From Erythroxylum novogranatense (lineage: Eukaryota; Streptophyta; Magnoliopsida; Malpighiales; Erythroxylaceae): a stretch of DNA of 64,000 bases. The notes beneath the pieces are model-generated. The model saw only the letters and a list, made by a program, of their open reading frames with translations. It was not told the origin of the DNA and ran no database searches. The DNA lies in the NCBI GenBank assembly GCA_029891385.1, contig CM057228.1, positions 63,184,523 through 63,248,522 of the forward strand. The letters are read 5' to 3'. The translations under genes were made by a program, and so were the position numbers. Of the stretch, positions 20,200 through 32,394 are shown piece after piece. Within the stretch, counting starts at the first letter, position 1; each line of letters starts with the position of its first letter.

Positions 20200-23100
20200 A
20201 TGGCATTGACATCAACACATGCCTATTCTACTCTCAATTTCTCTGTCACTTCTCTTCCAACGCCGAGGATAAGAAGCAAACCTTTGCCTTTCCCTCTAAT
20301 TCGGGCATTTTCGTTTTCCCATGGACCTGCTCTCTTCCATGCAGCAAAGCACACAGTATTGTTTATCCTTTTCATCCTGAAACTTTGCTACCATGTCCAT
20401 TCTTCTTTGTTCTTTGCTTTTTCCTTTTTAATGTCCCTCCTTGAACTTGAAGTGCTCTTCTGTGAGCTTTGAGTTGGGCTTTGGAATTTTGCATTTATGG
20501 ATTTCAAAAGCTGCAATCTGCATTGTCTTACAGTATGAATGTTGACTTCACAGGATGTATGCAACTTCTTTGGGTTAAAATTGATTCTTTTATTTATCTG
20601 TTTAGTGTTTCTTCATTGGTAAATGTGGTTTTATTGTGTTTCTCGATCGATTCTAAGCCTAAAGTATATAGCTTCCGCAGTCGTGTATGCTGTCTTTCTA
20701 ATTCCTTATGATTCTTGATTATCGAATGCATTTCTAGTGGCTTTGGCCTTCTTTTTGTTTACCTTACAATTGCATTTACTTGTTTAGGAAAAAGTTCTAC
20801 TCCTTGTGCAAGACACCTGTGTTTGAACTTCAATCCTTGCATTTTCATGTTGAACTTTGAACTTATTTGCCCGTACGGATGCTAATTCTAGTGGTTAATT
20901 ACAAGAAAATTCATTTGGAACTTGCTTTTCTAGGTTGATACATACGTAAAAAGTGGCATGGTTATTGGTTTAGGATCTGGACAGGCTTCTGATATGGCTA
21001 TACATTATTTGGGTCAGCAACTTCAGGCGGGCACTCTGAAAGACATCGTAGGAGTACCCACGTGAGTTTGTATTCTCCCATGTCATTGTGGATGGTATTT
21101 TTTTTCTCTCCTTTTTTCTTTAGTATGACCTTCCATATCTAATTATCTACCTACAACCCTCGGTTCTTAAGCTGCACTTTCTTTTGTACACGAAAGATAT
21201 AGTAAATAATACCCCAATAAAGACATTTTGAATATTATCATCAGTTCTCTTTCAGTTAATCTGACCATCAGTACCAACGCAGGAAAAGTTCTGGATGCTA
21301 CTTTGCAAGTATATTCTACATTCCTTTTATTAGTTCTCTATGAAGAAAAAGATTTGAAATTTCCAGCTTCTCTGTATTTTCCCAATGTTTTTCCTGTGAT
21401 AGTTTCCTATACCTCTTTTTCTGAACTCCTTTGGTTGATTTTTTAGGCGAGTATTCAGCTATATATATGACTGTAAAATGAAATTTGTTCCGTTATTACT
21501 TTTCATTTTGTCACTGAAATATATGTCTTGCTTTTAATTTTTATGCAGGTCCATGTATTCTGCAAGTGAAGCAGCAAAGGCGGGCATCCCATTGGATCAA
21601 TATCAATATTGTTCTCGTGTAGGATGGACCTAACATTTCCTTTTATTTCTTTCCTTGTTTATTTGAAAAACATCAGTTAAATAGTTATGCAATTGCTAAT
21701 GCAAATGTGGACTAGGCTGAAATTTTTCTTAATTTAGGACCTGCTAAATTAGTTTGTCAGAAAAACATGAAAAGAAGACTTCTCTGAATTGTTAGTATCG
21801 AGCATAGATTAGAGTGAGTATTGCTGAACTTGATTTGGGAATGTTGTACAACATATTTGTTCCTTGCTTGATCCAAGAAATTCAAAATTTGAAATAATAT
21901 CATTGAATTATGTCGTTTTGATATAGATTGACTTTGCATTCGATGATGCTGATATTGTAGAAGAAGAGACACTTACTGCTGTCATTGGCCGAAGAAAACC
22001 ACAATGTGATGAGTCCATCATTCAGGAAAAGGTGAGTGCAGCCTTCTATGTCCAACTATATGGCCCGGGATCTTTATCAAAGAAATGTTCAATAACTGAA
22101 ATTTAACCCTCGTGCAATCGTTTGATGTTGATAAAATTTCATTTCAGAAAATAAAATATGTGTCATTTATTTGTTTGCTCTGTGCAGTCAATACTAAATG
22201 CAGCCAACAAACTTGTATTCATGATCACAGAAAAGCAGTACAAAGGTGGTCTGGACGGTTCTATTCCAGTTTTAATCCAATCCGTGAGCAGCTGTTACTT
22301 TGTTATATGTATGGCATTAACTTCTGGTAAAAGAAATCATTAACTGCTGAAGACTTACTATTTCAGCTTAACTGGATGGAAATTGCTGAAGAGATTGATG
22401 ACTTGTTTTTGGGTGATGCTGAGGTATGATCTTCACAATGCAATAATACTAGATATATCCATTATGCATCTTTTTGAATAAATTCTTGTCCATTTCCATT
22501 GAGAAATCAAGAGAGATAGAACTGGTTATAGTAGTCCTGTTCAAGGTTAGTAGTTGACTTTCAAATGCTCCTTCCCATCTTCCTACAGGTATGGAGGAGA
22601 CCATACACAGGGCAAGCAGGTCCTACGGGAGGTGATTTTCCAGTAGTTACGAGGGAAGGTCATAATATTCTTGACGTCATCTTTACATCTCCAATACAAA
22701 GCCTTGGTGGGTTTTGTAATAAGGAAATTTTCTTGCCGCATCTCTTTGTTTCAATATTTCGTGTTTCCTGAAATCAAATACAATTATGAACACTTTTCAA
22801 GGATAAAACCTCAATTCTGATTAATTCTATTAGCATTATTGGCTAGCTGCAAAAAGCCACTTTGTTATAATGTCTAAGTCTAGTATCAAGACAAAATCTG
22901 GGGTAACTCACAAAACTAATTTCAGAAACTGGGGTTGAAAAGTCTCAATAACTTGTTAACGCTATGTTTTCCGTGATATAACAATCCTAATTGCAGCTGA
23001 GGTGGCTGAGAGCCTTGCTAAAGTTAAGGGGGTCGTGGATCATGGAGTTGTTTTCAAATCTCCGTAAGTTTCCTTTTTTCCTTCTGAACTCTTTGTTTTC

Positions 23101-24096
23101 TTTTCACTATAATTATACATTTTAACTTTCTGCATTGTGGAAGATTTCGTGTATTTTATCTGATGAAACCACTCAAAATAATGCTTAAATGTCCCTTTAC
23201 GCTAAAACTATTAAGTTGAAATAGTGAAAAAAAAAAAAACTTTGGCCCTTTATATGTTATTCTTGACATTGATAGTTGGGATGATTAAACTGTTGGCTAA
23301 TTAACATTTAAATTGTATATTAACTCCGCTATACAAGTTAATATCTAGGATTTGAGTAACCTGTTGTTATTAGTTATCCTATTAAAGAAGATGAGGTTTC
23401 ACAGAAATGATCAGTCATGGAAACCATCCAATGATACTTATCATGGCCCATATTCTTAAAGAAAACCTTTCATTTTAGGAGGATGAGGGCTTTATCCAAA
23501 AGTATTTGAGGGCTTAATATATTTTCTGTACGTCCAAGAACAGGAAAAGACTTCCCCAGCTTGTGTTATGCTGAACAAATCAAGCTTCATTAAAGTCTAA
23601 TATTGTCAAGTGGAGAAAATTTCAACTAAACAGACGGAACAGTGATAGAAAGTAAAAGACTTTTGACGCAATACTAATAATCCAAGGTTGTCAAACCATC
23701 ATGGAACCCGAGATGAAATTAAGTATGGCAGTTAGAAGTGCATTTTTGTCTTTTGACCCACCAAACTTTTGGATTAATGCAATTGCCAATGCCTGAGATA
23801 GCTTCCACTTCCAGTTCCATTCTGAAATATCTTTCCTTCATGAATTTACTGTTCAAGTAGAGTCAGTTCAAACTTTGAATTTGAGGACAATATCAGGGCT
23901 TTCACTTCATCTGCATTACAAGGCATAACCTTAACTTGCATCCAACAAAGGCTTAGATTCTCCTTTCAGATCTGTTGCAGTGTTATTTATGGTATTTTCA
24001 TTTGCATACTGCAGATGCACAGCAGTAATTGTTTCGGAAAGTGGGCTCTCCATAGTTGACAACCTCAAAATTAATGCGGCCAGTGATGGAATGTGA
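20200..24096 (+). CDS. RPI4: ribose-5-phosphate isomerase, RPI4-like, plastid-targeted (9 exons)
   Basis: It belongs to the RpiA family, which interconverts ribose-5-phosphate and ribulose-5-phosphate in the pentose phosphate and Calvin cycles. Exons with GT-AG borders read continuously: 20200-20355, 20934-21061, 21549-21618, 21927-22031, 22188-22283, 22367-22423, 22589-22706, 22997-23063, 24015-24096; 879 bp, 292 residues. The first 40 residues are Ser/Thr/Pro-rich with basic residues and no acids ([15 protein letters not shown]), as in a plastid transit peptide. Conserved blocks: [18 protein letters not shown] (phosphate loop, GSGQAS instead of the usual GTGST), [13 protein letters not shown] (catalytic Asp pair as in bacterial DGAD), IIQEK (Glu base), ITEKQYKGG (Lys). 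The bacterial KGGG lysine region is changed (VIGRRKP), as in the divergent plant RPI4 branch, so activity is likely but less certain than for RPI3. The exon 1 donor (ACA|GTATTG) is the weakest splice site. Confidence 0.9.
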
Positions 24097-25751
24097 TTGT
24101 TGTTGTACTCTGTACATAACCTTTGTGTAAAGTTAGTTGGTGCTTAGTCAGAAAAGAGGCATTGGATTACAAATCAGTGAGAAAAGTTAAGCCAAAAACC
24201 ATTTCAACAAGGTATCTTTTTTGTTTTCATACTCTTTCTCACTGTATTTTCTTGGAGTCTTATGTTTTCTCACTTCATCACAAAAATGTCAGTACCGTAT
24301 CTATCAAACTAACACTATATGCTTGTGCTTTCTGATCATCTTTTTATTACGTATCGAATATTTTAACAATTGCACAACTAGTTTCTCTATTGCCCTTTTG
24401 GGTCTCAACCAACATAACATGTTGAGAAAAGAAAAGTAGTATGCTTTCGCTTTTCGGCTTCCTTCTTTTCGCTTTCTTTCTGTCTGTTTACTTTCTTCTG
24501 ACTATAATATATGAAATAAGAAAATAGTGGACAAGCAGTGAGGATGACATTTAACCAAAAGATAAAGAAAAAGGTACTTGCAATATATCTTAGTGAACTA
24601 ATAATATTTGTTTACATCAGCTAATGTTTTGATTCGAAGTCGTTTTTTGACATGGTCGAAATCCAAAAACGCAAATCGAGGTATGATCTTTGGCAATAGC
24701 AAAGCCGATTTTGGCATTTGTTGCCCACAAAAATGTGAACACAACAGCAAAGCCAAAGACACTTTCGGAGGAAAAAGTTCCTAAGATTCCAAGTACAGAC
24801 GGTCGATATCTTAATATTAACATTCATTTTAGCCTCCCGATTGAAAGACATGCTGTTTAAAGTGTGCATCCATAAAAATGTTTAACACATCAAAAACTGC
24901 GATTCATGAAAATCAAAATTTTAAGCTTGAATTTTGTTGATGGCCTCTTTATCCTCCATAACATCAGCTTTCAACATTTTCTTCAATCTGTTAGGCTTGA
25001 CAGCTAACAAAAGCAAGAGTGCAATGTAACTCCCAACTAGTGTTGCTGATCAAGCCCCCTACATATCCTCCATCATTAGCTTCAAACATGCTCAGCTCCC
25101 TGTCATGTATGCTTTCTCATTTCTTCCACTAAGCCAGTTGCTGCTGATTTTAAAGCACTCGTAAAAAAGATTCAGGAGAGGCTGGAGCTCCAAAGCAATG
25201 TCTTTAGCCGGGGTCCTTTGTTCCTTCAACACCTACTGGACCTCAGACCTTGTGCTTCCTGTAGCTATCTTAAAGGACATTGGTAGGATCCCTAGAAGAT
25301 TCCTCTGATCAGGTACCAAGGAGAAGGAAACTAATCCAAAAATCAAACTCACTTTCATTAACTTCCCATAAACTAAAAGCTTGCTAATATGACTTCATTT
25401 TGATAGCTTAAGAGTGGTAATTTTCTCCATTGAAAATAATAATTGGAATAAAGAAATTATTTGATGTAATTACTAAGGTTGAACACTCACTTTAAAAAAA
25501 AAAGATTTTGTCTCTCAATCCTTATAAGCTAAAAAAATGAAGTTCTGATACCAACAAAGGAAAAAATATAAATAAAACAAAGGAGTAATTAAAGACACTA
25601 TACAAACTAGTCAGTTTTTTCCATCAAATAAAACTAACAGTTTAACTACTTAAATAGACCCAAAGTAAACCACACAAGCTAAAACCAAGTAATTAACTAA
25701 GAAGTGGGTAAACAACCAACGTGGAAGTGGGTGAACAGCCCACGCTACATC
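24097..25751. other. 3' flank of RPI4-like gene; no clear gene
   Basis: The first 200-400 bp should hold the 3' UTR. Minus-strand stretches at 24620-24870 and 24930-25310 look coding-like (for example GSYIALLLLLAV and DIALELQPLLNLF) but are broken by frequent stops and matched no family I recognise. They may be relics of a gene or repeat. ACATC at 25747-25751 is the left target duplication of element A. Confidence 0.4.
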
Positions 25752-26157
25752 TGTTGAGTTTTTGACTCATTTGTTGTCCCATATTGGTTGGAGACAACAA
25801 TTAGAGCAATGCTCTTGCCTATATAAGGAGATTGCTACCTCCTTATTTAATGGACCAATACAAAGTCAAAGATTTGTATGATAAATTTGACTCTAGTTAA
25901 ATTCATCTTTTGAGGTGAGAGTTATAAAGTTTGTCTTGTGTATTTCTTTGTAGGTGTATTGATGTATTAGGGGATTGAATGAGAAGAAAAATTTTGTGAT
26001 TGTAAGGATTTTTTATATAGTGAATTTTTTTCTCGATGCCTGTTATTTTTCTCCAGTTTGGGAGTTTTCACGTAAATCCTCTTGTGTTGTTATTTTCTGA
26101 TATTTTTGTCTATCAAATATCCTTGGGTGTGGGTTCGGGAGGTCTAAATCCCCAACA
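25752..26157 (+). repeat. element A LTR 1 (406 bp)
   Basis: It starts TGTTGAGTTTTTG and ends ATCCCCAACA. A TATA box (CTATATAAGG, near 25836) is conserved in all three copies. By eye it differs from LTR 3 at about one base in ten. Confidence 0.88.
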
Positions 26158-26159
26158 AT

Positions 26160-26172
26160 TGATATCAGAGCC
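26160..26172 (+). other. primer binding site, element A copy 1
   Basis: TGATATCAGAGCC differs by one base from the initiator-Met tRNA site TGGTATCAGAGCC used by most plant copia elements. Confidence 0.75.
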
Positions 26173-26435
26173 AAGGTGTATTTTTCTTGAAAATTCTAAA
26201 TATGCTAGTGATCACAGTTTTGATTGATCTTCCACATCAAAAAAGATTTTTATGAGAAAGGTTCAATTGGTGTGGTGGAGTTTTGGTTTGGTAGTATGGT
26301 AGTACATATCTAGGAAAGTTTTGGCTAAGGAAAGACTTGATATTTAAGTGTGTCCGTTATGACCCACCTCTCTTTCCTGGGAACTTTTCTGGTGTACTAT
26401 TCTCTTCTACGGTAAAATTCATCAAGGCAGAAGAG

Positions 26436-27184
26436 CACGAAAAAAATGTTAGGAAATAGTAGGAAATAGGGCTTCGAATCCTTTTAGATTTGAGGTGGAG
26501 TAATTCGACAGGAGAATCAATTTTGACTTGTGACAAGTGTAAGTCAAAGACATTTAGATTCAATCGGGGTTATATAAGGCATTGAAAGGCAGACAAATCC
26601 CTGATATCAGTACAGGTAAATCTAGTATGAGCGATGAAGATTGGGAGGATCTAGATTTGAGAGCAGCAAGTGGGATACAAATATGTTTAGTTAAGAATGT
26701 CCTTGCGAATGTGCATGGAATATCTACAACAAAGGAGCTCTGGGAAAAGCTCGAGGAGTTGTATTAAACAAAGGGCGTCTCAAATCGAGTGTACTTAAAG
26801 GAGCAGTTTCATACACTGCAGATGAAGGAAGATACTACAATTTTAGATCATTTAAGTATTCTCAACGGGATCGTCTCTTAACTAGAGGCAATTGGAGTTA
26901 GTATAGATGATGAGGATCAAGCTTTGAGACTCATCTGGTCTCTTCCACCTTCATATGAACACATGAAATCGATTCTGATTCATGGGAAGGAGAAGATAGT
27001 TTTTTTGAAGTTACCGGAAAACTCTTTTCAGAAGAGAGAAGACTAAGCAGTGGAAGAAATGTTCCTCCTGAAGGCTCAACCCTGGTGGCAGCTGGATATT
27101 GGAAGAAGAACTCCATGAAGAAAAATATAGTATGCTGGACGTGTGAACAATCTAGGCATGTGAAGAAAAACTTATATCCTTGGG
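26436..27184 (+). pseudogene. element A gag copy 1, 3'-truncated
   Basis: It has a copia-type Gag (UBN2-like): LKGRQIPDISTG, DEDWEDLDLRAASGI, GISTTKELWEKLEELY, IGVSIDDEDQALRLIWSLP. The zinc-knuckle start CWTCEQSRHVKK is cut at about 27184, where the sequence switches to element B reverse transcriptase. TAA at 26765-26767, further stops and small indels disable it. Gag would form the virus-like particle. Confidence 0.8.
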
Positions 27185-28066
27185 ATAAAGATTTATAGAG
27201 ATAGATAAAAAAGATTGCTTGGTCTTTCACAATCAACGTACATAGACAAGATGCTAAAGAGGTTTAGCATGGAACAATCCAAGAGAGGGTACCTTCCCAT
27301 GACTCATGGGATAACACTCTCGAAATCTATGTGTCCTAAGACACAAGATGAGAGGATGCATGAATATGATCCCGTATGCATCTGCAGAGGATCTATCATG
27401 ACGCTTATGCTATGTCACGAGACCCGATGTATCATATGCTCTAAGTGTTACGGCGAGATACCAATCGGATCTGGTGAGGGTCCTTTGGATGGTCATCAAG
27501 AATATCCTCACGTATTTGCGAAGGACTAAGGATGTTTTCTTGATATATGGAGATGGAAATCTAAAAGTGAGCGGGTATATAGATGCTAGTTTTCAATCTG
27601 ATAAGGATGATTCTAAATCTCAATCAGGTTATATATTTACACTGAATGGCGAGGCGGTCAGTTGGAAGAGTTCCAAACAAGAGATAACTGTCGATTCAAC
27701 AACCGAGGCAGAGTACATTGCCGCTTGAGACGCAAAGAAAGGAAGCAGTTTGGATCAAAAGTTCATTCTTGAACTTGGTGTGGTTCCTAATGTGATGGGC
27801 CCATCTGATTGTATTGTGACAACAATGGGGCTATTCTTGTGCAGCGAAGGAACCAAGGTCTCATCAACGATCCAAACACGTACTCATGCAGATATCATCT
27901 AATTAGGAGATCATTGGTCGAGGTGATGTCCAAATAGAGAGAATTCCACGAATTAAATATTATCGATCCGTTGACAAAGCCATTATCACGGAAGAGCTTT
28001 GATTCTCATGTACTACTTTATGGTGTTAGATATCAAGCGATTGGCTTTAGGTCAAGTGGGAGATTT
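27185..28066 (+). pseudogene. left fragment of element B: RT end and RNase H
   Basis: The stretch matches 34568-35470 base for base apart from many substitutions and one-base indels. Recognisable pieces are LLGLSQSTYIDKMLKRFSM, GYIFTLNGEAVSWKSSKQ and TEAEYIAA. It begins abruptly in the RT domain and ends with the polypurine tract (GTGGGAGATTT) and the LTR at 28067. It is the tail of a first B unit, so B stood here as a tandem (internal-LTR-internal-LTR). Frames shift about every 100-300 bp. Confidence 0.85.
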
Positions 28067-29127
28067 TGTTAGAGTAGTGCCTAAAGGCAATCGCCTTTAG
28101 CGTTTTGTACAAAATTGTGTACATACTTTATGAATAAATAAAGAAAGGCATATTTCATTAATTTGATGTTCATTATTTATGAATTGATATTGATCTATAA
28201 GCAAATTAATGAAGTCCATGATATATGACATAGCATGAAGGAAATTATGATGTGATCATACTACGAGATTCCTATCATGTGCAATTATGTCGAGATCTAA
28301 ATTATCCTAGTCATAGGATTACTAAACTGGACATCGTTAATCCGAGAGACTAGCACATGTCAAGCTCCTTGATTTGATCAGCGGTGGATCTCTAAACCGT
28401 AAATATGAGATGTTTAGGGTTGAGATGTGAATGCTTACTAGAGGTAGTAAGTACATTGGATGACCTGCTATGAGATCATCACATGGATGTCCTATTCTAA
28501 TGTCAGTGATAATCTCATCATAGCAATGGTGCAAATATCCTTAGACTTGAGGTACTCAAGGATATCTTGGATACTGATTCTGTGTTTTGACTCAATTCTT
28601 TGTTGCCTTACACAGGTCGCTCATAGGGTGGTGATTGGGTATAACTTGAGGTATTCGAAGGTAATTAAGTAGCCAATAAAGGATTCATCACTTCTGTGAT
28701 AGCAGAAGATGATACCCATGGCCTCTTGTCAAGGTCATTACTTGGAAATCTCTGGCCGGAGTTCATATGTCATGAAGAGTGTCTTAAGTGACATATAAAG
28801 TAATGAGACCCAGGACAAGAACTGATATCACTTGGACTAGATTTGACGTATTCAGTCTAGTAAGAGTTGACACTTTGCCCATACTCATAACCAAGTGGGG
28901 TATAGCATGGTGAAAGGACGAATTGCACAGTAATTGTCTATGGAAAGGTTCGTGATATGATTCATGATGAACATAGGATCATTCGTCAAACCAATTACTT
29001 TCTGGTGAATTGGGGGTCATGGATATGTCCCAATGAGATCGCGACATCGATATTGCTGAAACAGGTCTTCGGTGTTTTTTCCATATCGGCACCCGGTAGG
29101 ACCGACCCCAGTGTGACTGAACCACCT

Positions 29128-29167
<40 letters not shown>

Positions 29168-29687
29168 CTAACGTGGAAGGAGGAGGAGAAGACTTATCTT
29201 ACTTAACTATATATATATATATGCTAACGTGGAAAGCTTCACCACTTTAGCATTAAATGTCTTTAATTACTTTAAAGACAAATGGCAAATGAAGGCTTAA
29301 AGGGATGATTGTCGTGAGTGAATAAAAGAGTTTTTAAACAAAACAAGTTAAAAAACCTAAGTTTGAAAGAAAGAGTTCATCCGAAGCTCTCCATCATCCT
29401 CTCTTCAAGCTTCATCATCTTCTCCTCTTCTTCTCCTTGAGCTTTCCAAGAATAAGGTAAGAGCTAGCACTCTCTCCCTTATTCTAGCTATTCCCGGGTC
29501 AAAGGGTTTGCCCCGGTTAGGTTCTCCGACCTCTGCGTAGATACCGTTAGAGACGGTCTCCTTTGGTCGTTATGGTTTGACTTCGTTATATAGACACATA
29601 GATCCTGGCTTTCGGGAAGGTCCCGGAATAAAATTTTTGTTTTTCCGTACCGTGTATATGTGATGCACACACCGAGATTTTCCTACA
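28067..29687 (+). repeat. element B 5' LTR (1621 bp)
   Basis: It starts TGTTAGAGTAGTGCC and ends GATTTTCCTACA. It has TA-dinucleotide runs at 29136-29164 and 29207-29221. Compared with the 3' LTR it lacks about 180 bp after GGGGGTCAT (near 29020), and it has many one-base indels. Short frames within it are chance. Confidence 0.88.
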
Positions 29688-29688
29688 G

Positions 29689-29701
29689 TGGTATCAGAGC
29701 C
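29689..29701 (+). other. primer binding site of element B
   Basis: TGGTATCAGAGCC is a perfect plant copia primer site complementary to the 3' end of initiator-Met tRNA, one base after the LTR. Confidence 0.9.
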
Positions 29702-31563
29702 ACTTGTATCGTATATAAAGAAGAAAGCATGACTAGGTTGATGCTGCCTATTGCTTGTGACCATTGTGCATGTTGACTATGTTAAATTCGAAATCAGTGT
29801 AGCAATCTTGTTTTTGGAATTTTCTTGCCCAGATTTGCTCATAAGATGTTGCTGAATATGTCTGTGGAAGGAAAGAATTTATCAATGTGTTTTGATATGG
29901 TTTTGCTAATTTATTCCCTTATGTTCTGGTTGCTGTGTTTGTGCACATTCCTTAAATAGGCATGCTTGTAAATTCGAGAATAAATTGTAGAATTTTTGTT
30001 TTTCTGATTTTCTTTCACCGACATGTCTCTAAGATATTTATAAATGTTTATGAGGATGGAAAAATATTTTCAAGGTGATTTACTATTTATTTGAGAATTT
30101 ATTGTGTGATGCTGGGAATATCTGTGTTGAGAAAGACAGATTCAGCATTGTCTTTGTTGCTGAGTTTGGTTGAGTTTTTATTGGAAATAAATCCTGAAAA
30201 AATTCATGGAGCATGTTGTGAACATGTTGTAACCTCTGTAATTTTCTCATAATTTATTGAAATTGTTTCAATGATTTTTCCAAGCAAAAGACAGAGCTTT
30301 GCAGTTTTTGAGAAAGTTGCTGGAACTGTTTTGTTTGGAATGATTGATTGTGTATTTTTTGGTTCCAATGCCTTGGATCATTTTTAATGTGATTAAAAAT
30401 ATGTTACATTGATGTTGTATGCTTTCCAAACTAATTTTCTTGAAATTGGGTTTCCAAAAATTTTTGGATGTCAAATGTGTCTCATTAGCGTCTCGTTAGT
30501 ATATTTCCTTGTCTTGATTGTTTTGGCCGTCACCAATTTTGTGACCAGTGCCGAAGTAGTCTTGATAAAGTGTAGAATACCTAAAGATACTTAGGAAGAT
30601 AATTTGGTATTCTCAAAATTATTTTGAAATCTAAGAGAATAATAGTGTATTAATCCATTTCAAGTTTTTCATGTATAGTATGATTATATATGGTAAGCAT
30701 GATACAATGAAAGTGTTTCATTGGTACATCAAAGTAAAGGATATTACACTTGGTATTGTGAATTTGAACTGCACGGATTGAGAAATTAGTCGATTAGAGA
30801 GCAATTTTAAGTATAAGTCGACTTGCTCGTGCACAGTAGTCTAAGTCGACTTGCATTCTCAGGTAAGTCGACTTACACATGCACAGGTGGGATGATGGAT
30901 GATTATAGGTATAGATTCGATGTGATTGATGAAATGCCCTAATTCATTCCATATAGTCATTGTGACTATAATCCTACAGCTTGGATGAGACCAGAGTTTG
31001 AAATCTCTCACACATAATATGAAAACTAACGCCTTCCATTAATATGGGGAGAACCAGAGTTTTTATAGAGTTCGGGTTGTTGGGTAAATCCAAGCTCACT
31101 CTATACGGATGTGTTCGAACCATGAAAATAAGATTTTTGGATTAACGGGTCGGTTTTCACTAGAAGCGTTGATTTGTTGAGTAAACTCAAGGTTAACGTA
31201 GATAGAGGCGAAATTGGGTAGTGTACATCAGATGTACGCACATCAAGAGTTGATGACCCAATGTGTGTGCATACATCACGAGTTGATAGCACTGGACGAT
31301 ATTTGCATCTATGATGCAATTGGTATACCCGATACCTACCGATTGACCTAAGGTGGCTTGTTGGGTAAACCCAAGGTCATTCTTGGCAATGTCGGATATC
31401 GACCCAGTAAGACACTTTGTCATAATGTTTCTTGGATTCGTAGTGAGGGTTATGGATTCTTTGAAACTAGTGGGAGCCATATGTATGTCATGCAAGTCCT
31501 TATGATCATGCATATATTAATATTCTAACATTCTTTCTCTCTTTCCCTTTAGGTTTATTGAAG
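29702..31563 (+). other. long 5' leader of element B, no ORF
   Basis: About 1.9 kb separates the primer site from gag, long for a copia element. It holds two small repeat clusters. AAGTCGACTTGC-like words occur three times at 30816-30875. GTTGGGTAAATCCAAG-like words (GTTGAGTAAACTCAAG, GTTGGGTAAACCCAAG) occur near 31079, 31176 and 31359, each a small inverted repeat. These could be packaging or dimerisation elements, but nothing proves it. Confidence 0.55.
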
Positions 31564-32390
31564 ATGTCTTCTAGTGTGAATTTGCGCTCACTTATGGAGT
31601 CTAATAAATTAACTGGACCTAATTTTCTCGATTGGATGAGAAATATGAGAATTGTTCTCAGATATGAGGAGTTAAGTTATGTCCTAGATGTTCCACTTCC
31701 TGATCCACCTGCTGTTGATGCTTCTGATGAGGATCAGAAAGTATATCGTAAGCATCTCAAAGATAGTGACATGACTACCTGTATTATGCTCGCCTCTATG
31801 TCACCAGAGCTGCAGAAGCAGCATGAGTCTATGGATGCTAATACCATAGTGTTTCATCTTAGAGAGCTTTTTGATGAGCAAGCTCGGTCTGAAAGGTTCG
31901 AGACCTCAAGGCTGCTCTTCACGACTAAGATGACTCCGGGGACATCTGCGATGCAAGATGATGAAGATGAATGAGTATATTGAGAGATTGGTCATCTTAG
32001 GTTTTTTATGGATTATGAATTAAGTGTTGACTTAATTTTAGTTGGATTGTCGATAGTTATTCACGGTTTGTGTTAAACTATCGGATGAACCAAATATCCA
32101 CGACAATCCTCGAGTTGATCAATTTGCTCAAGACAATGAGCAATCTATCAAGAAGGATAGCAAGCCGTCTTGTGGTGGACTCTTCTTCTTCGGTTCAAAG
32201 AAAAGAATCTAAAGAAGAAAAGTCTAAGAAACCAAAAGGAAGTGCAGCCAAAAGAAAACCAAAGAAACTGCGCCAAAAGGAACTTGCTTTCATTGTGGCA
32301 AGACTCGCCATTGGAGGCAAAAATGTAAAGTCTATCTCGAATCCTTGAAGCAGAAGAAGGCATCAGATGCCTCGGCTCCTTCGAGTATGT
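31564..32390 (+). pseudogene. element B gag with zinc-knuckle remnant
   Basis: It begins MSSSVNLRSLMESNKLTG with the conserved NFLDWMRNMRIVLRYEEL, then LASMSPELQKQHE and LRELFDEQARSERFET, the UBN2-type copia Gag. The first frame stops at 31972-31974. A Lys-rich segment and a CFHCGKTRHW zinc-knuckle follow in other frames to about 32390. The protein would coat element RNA in particles. At least two frameshifts are present. Confidence 0.85.
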
Positions 32391-32394
32391 TTGT

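Noticed and set aside
27215..27529. 104-codon frame in the left B copy as a gene
   Set aside because: It reads as RT for the first third and then runs out of frame after small indels, so it is a broken RT fragment.
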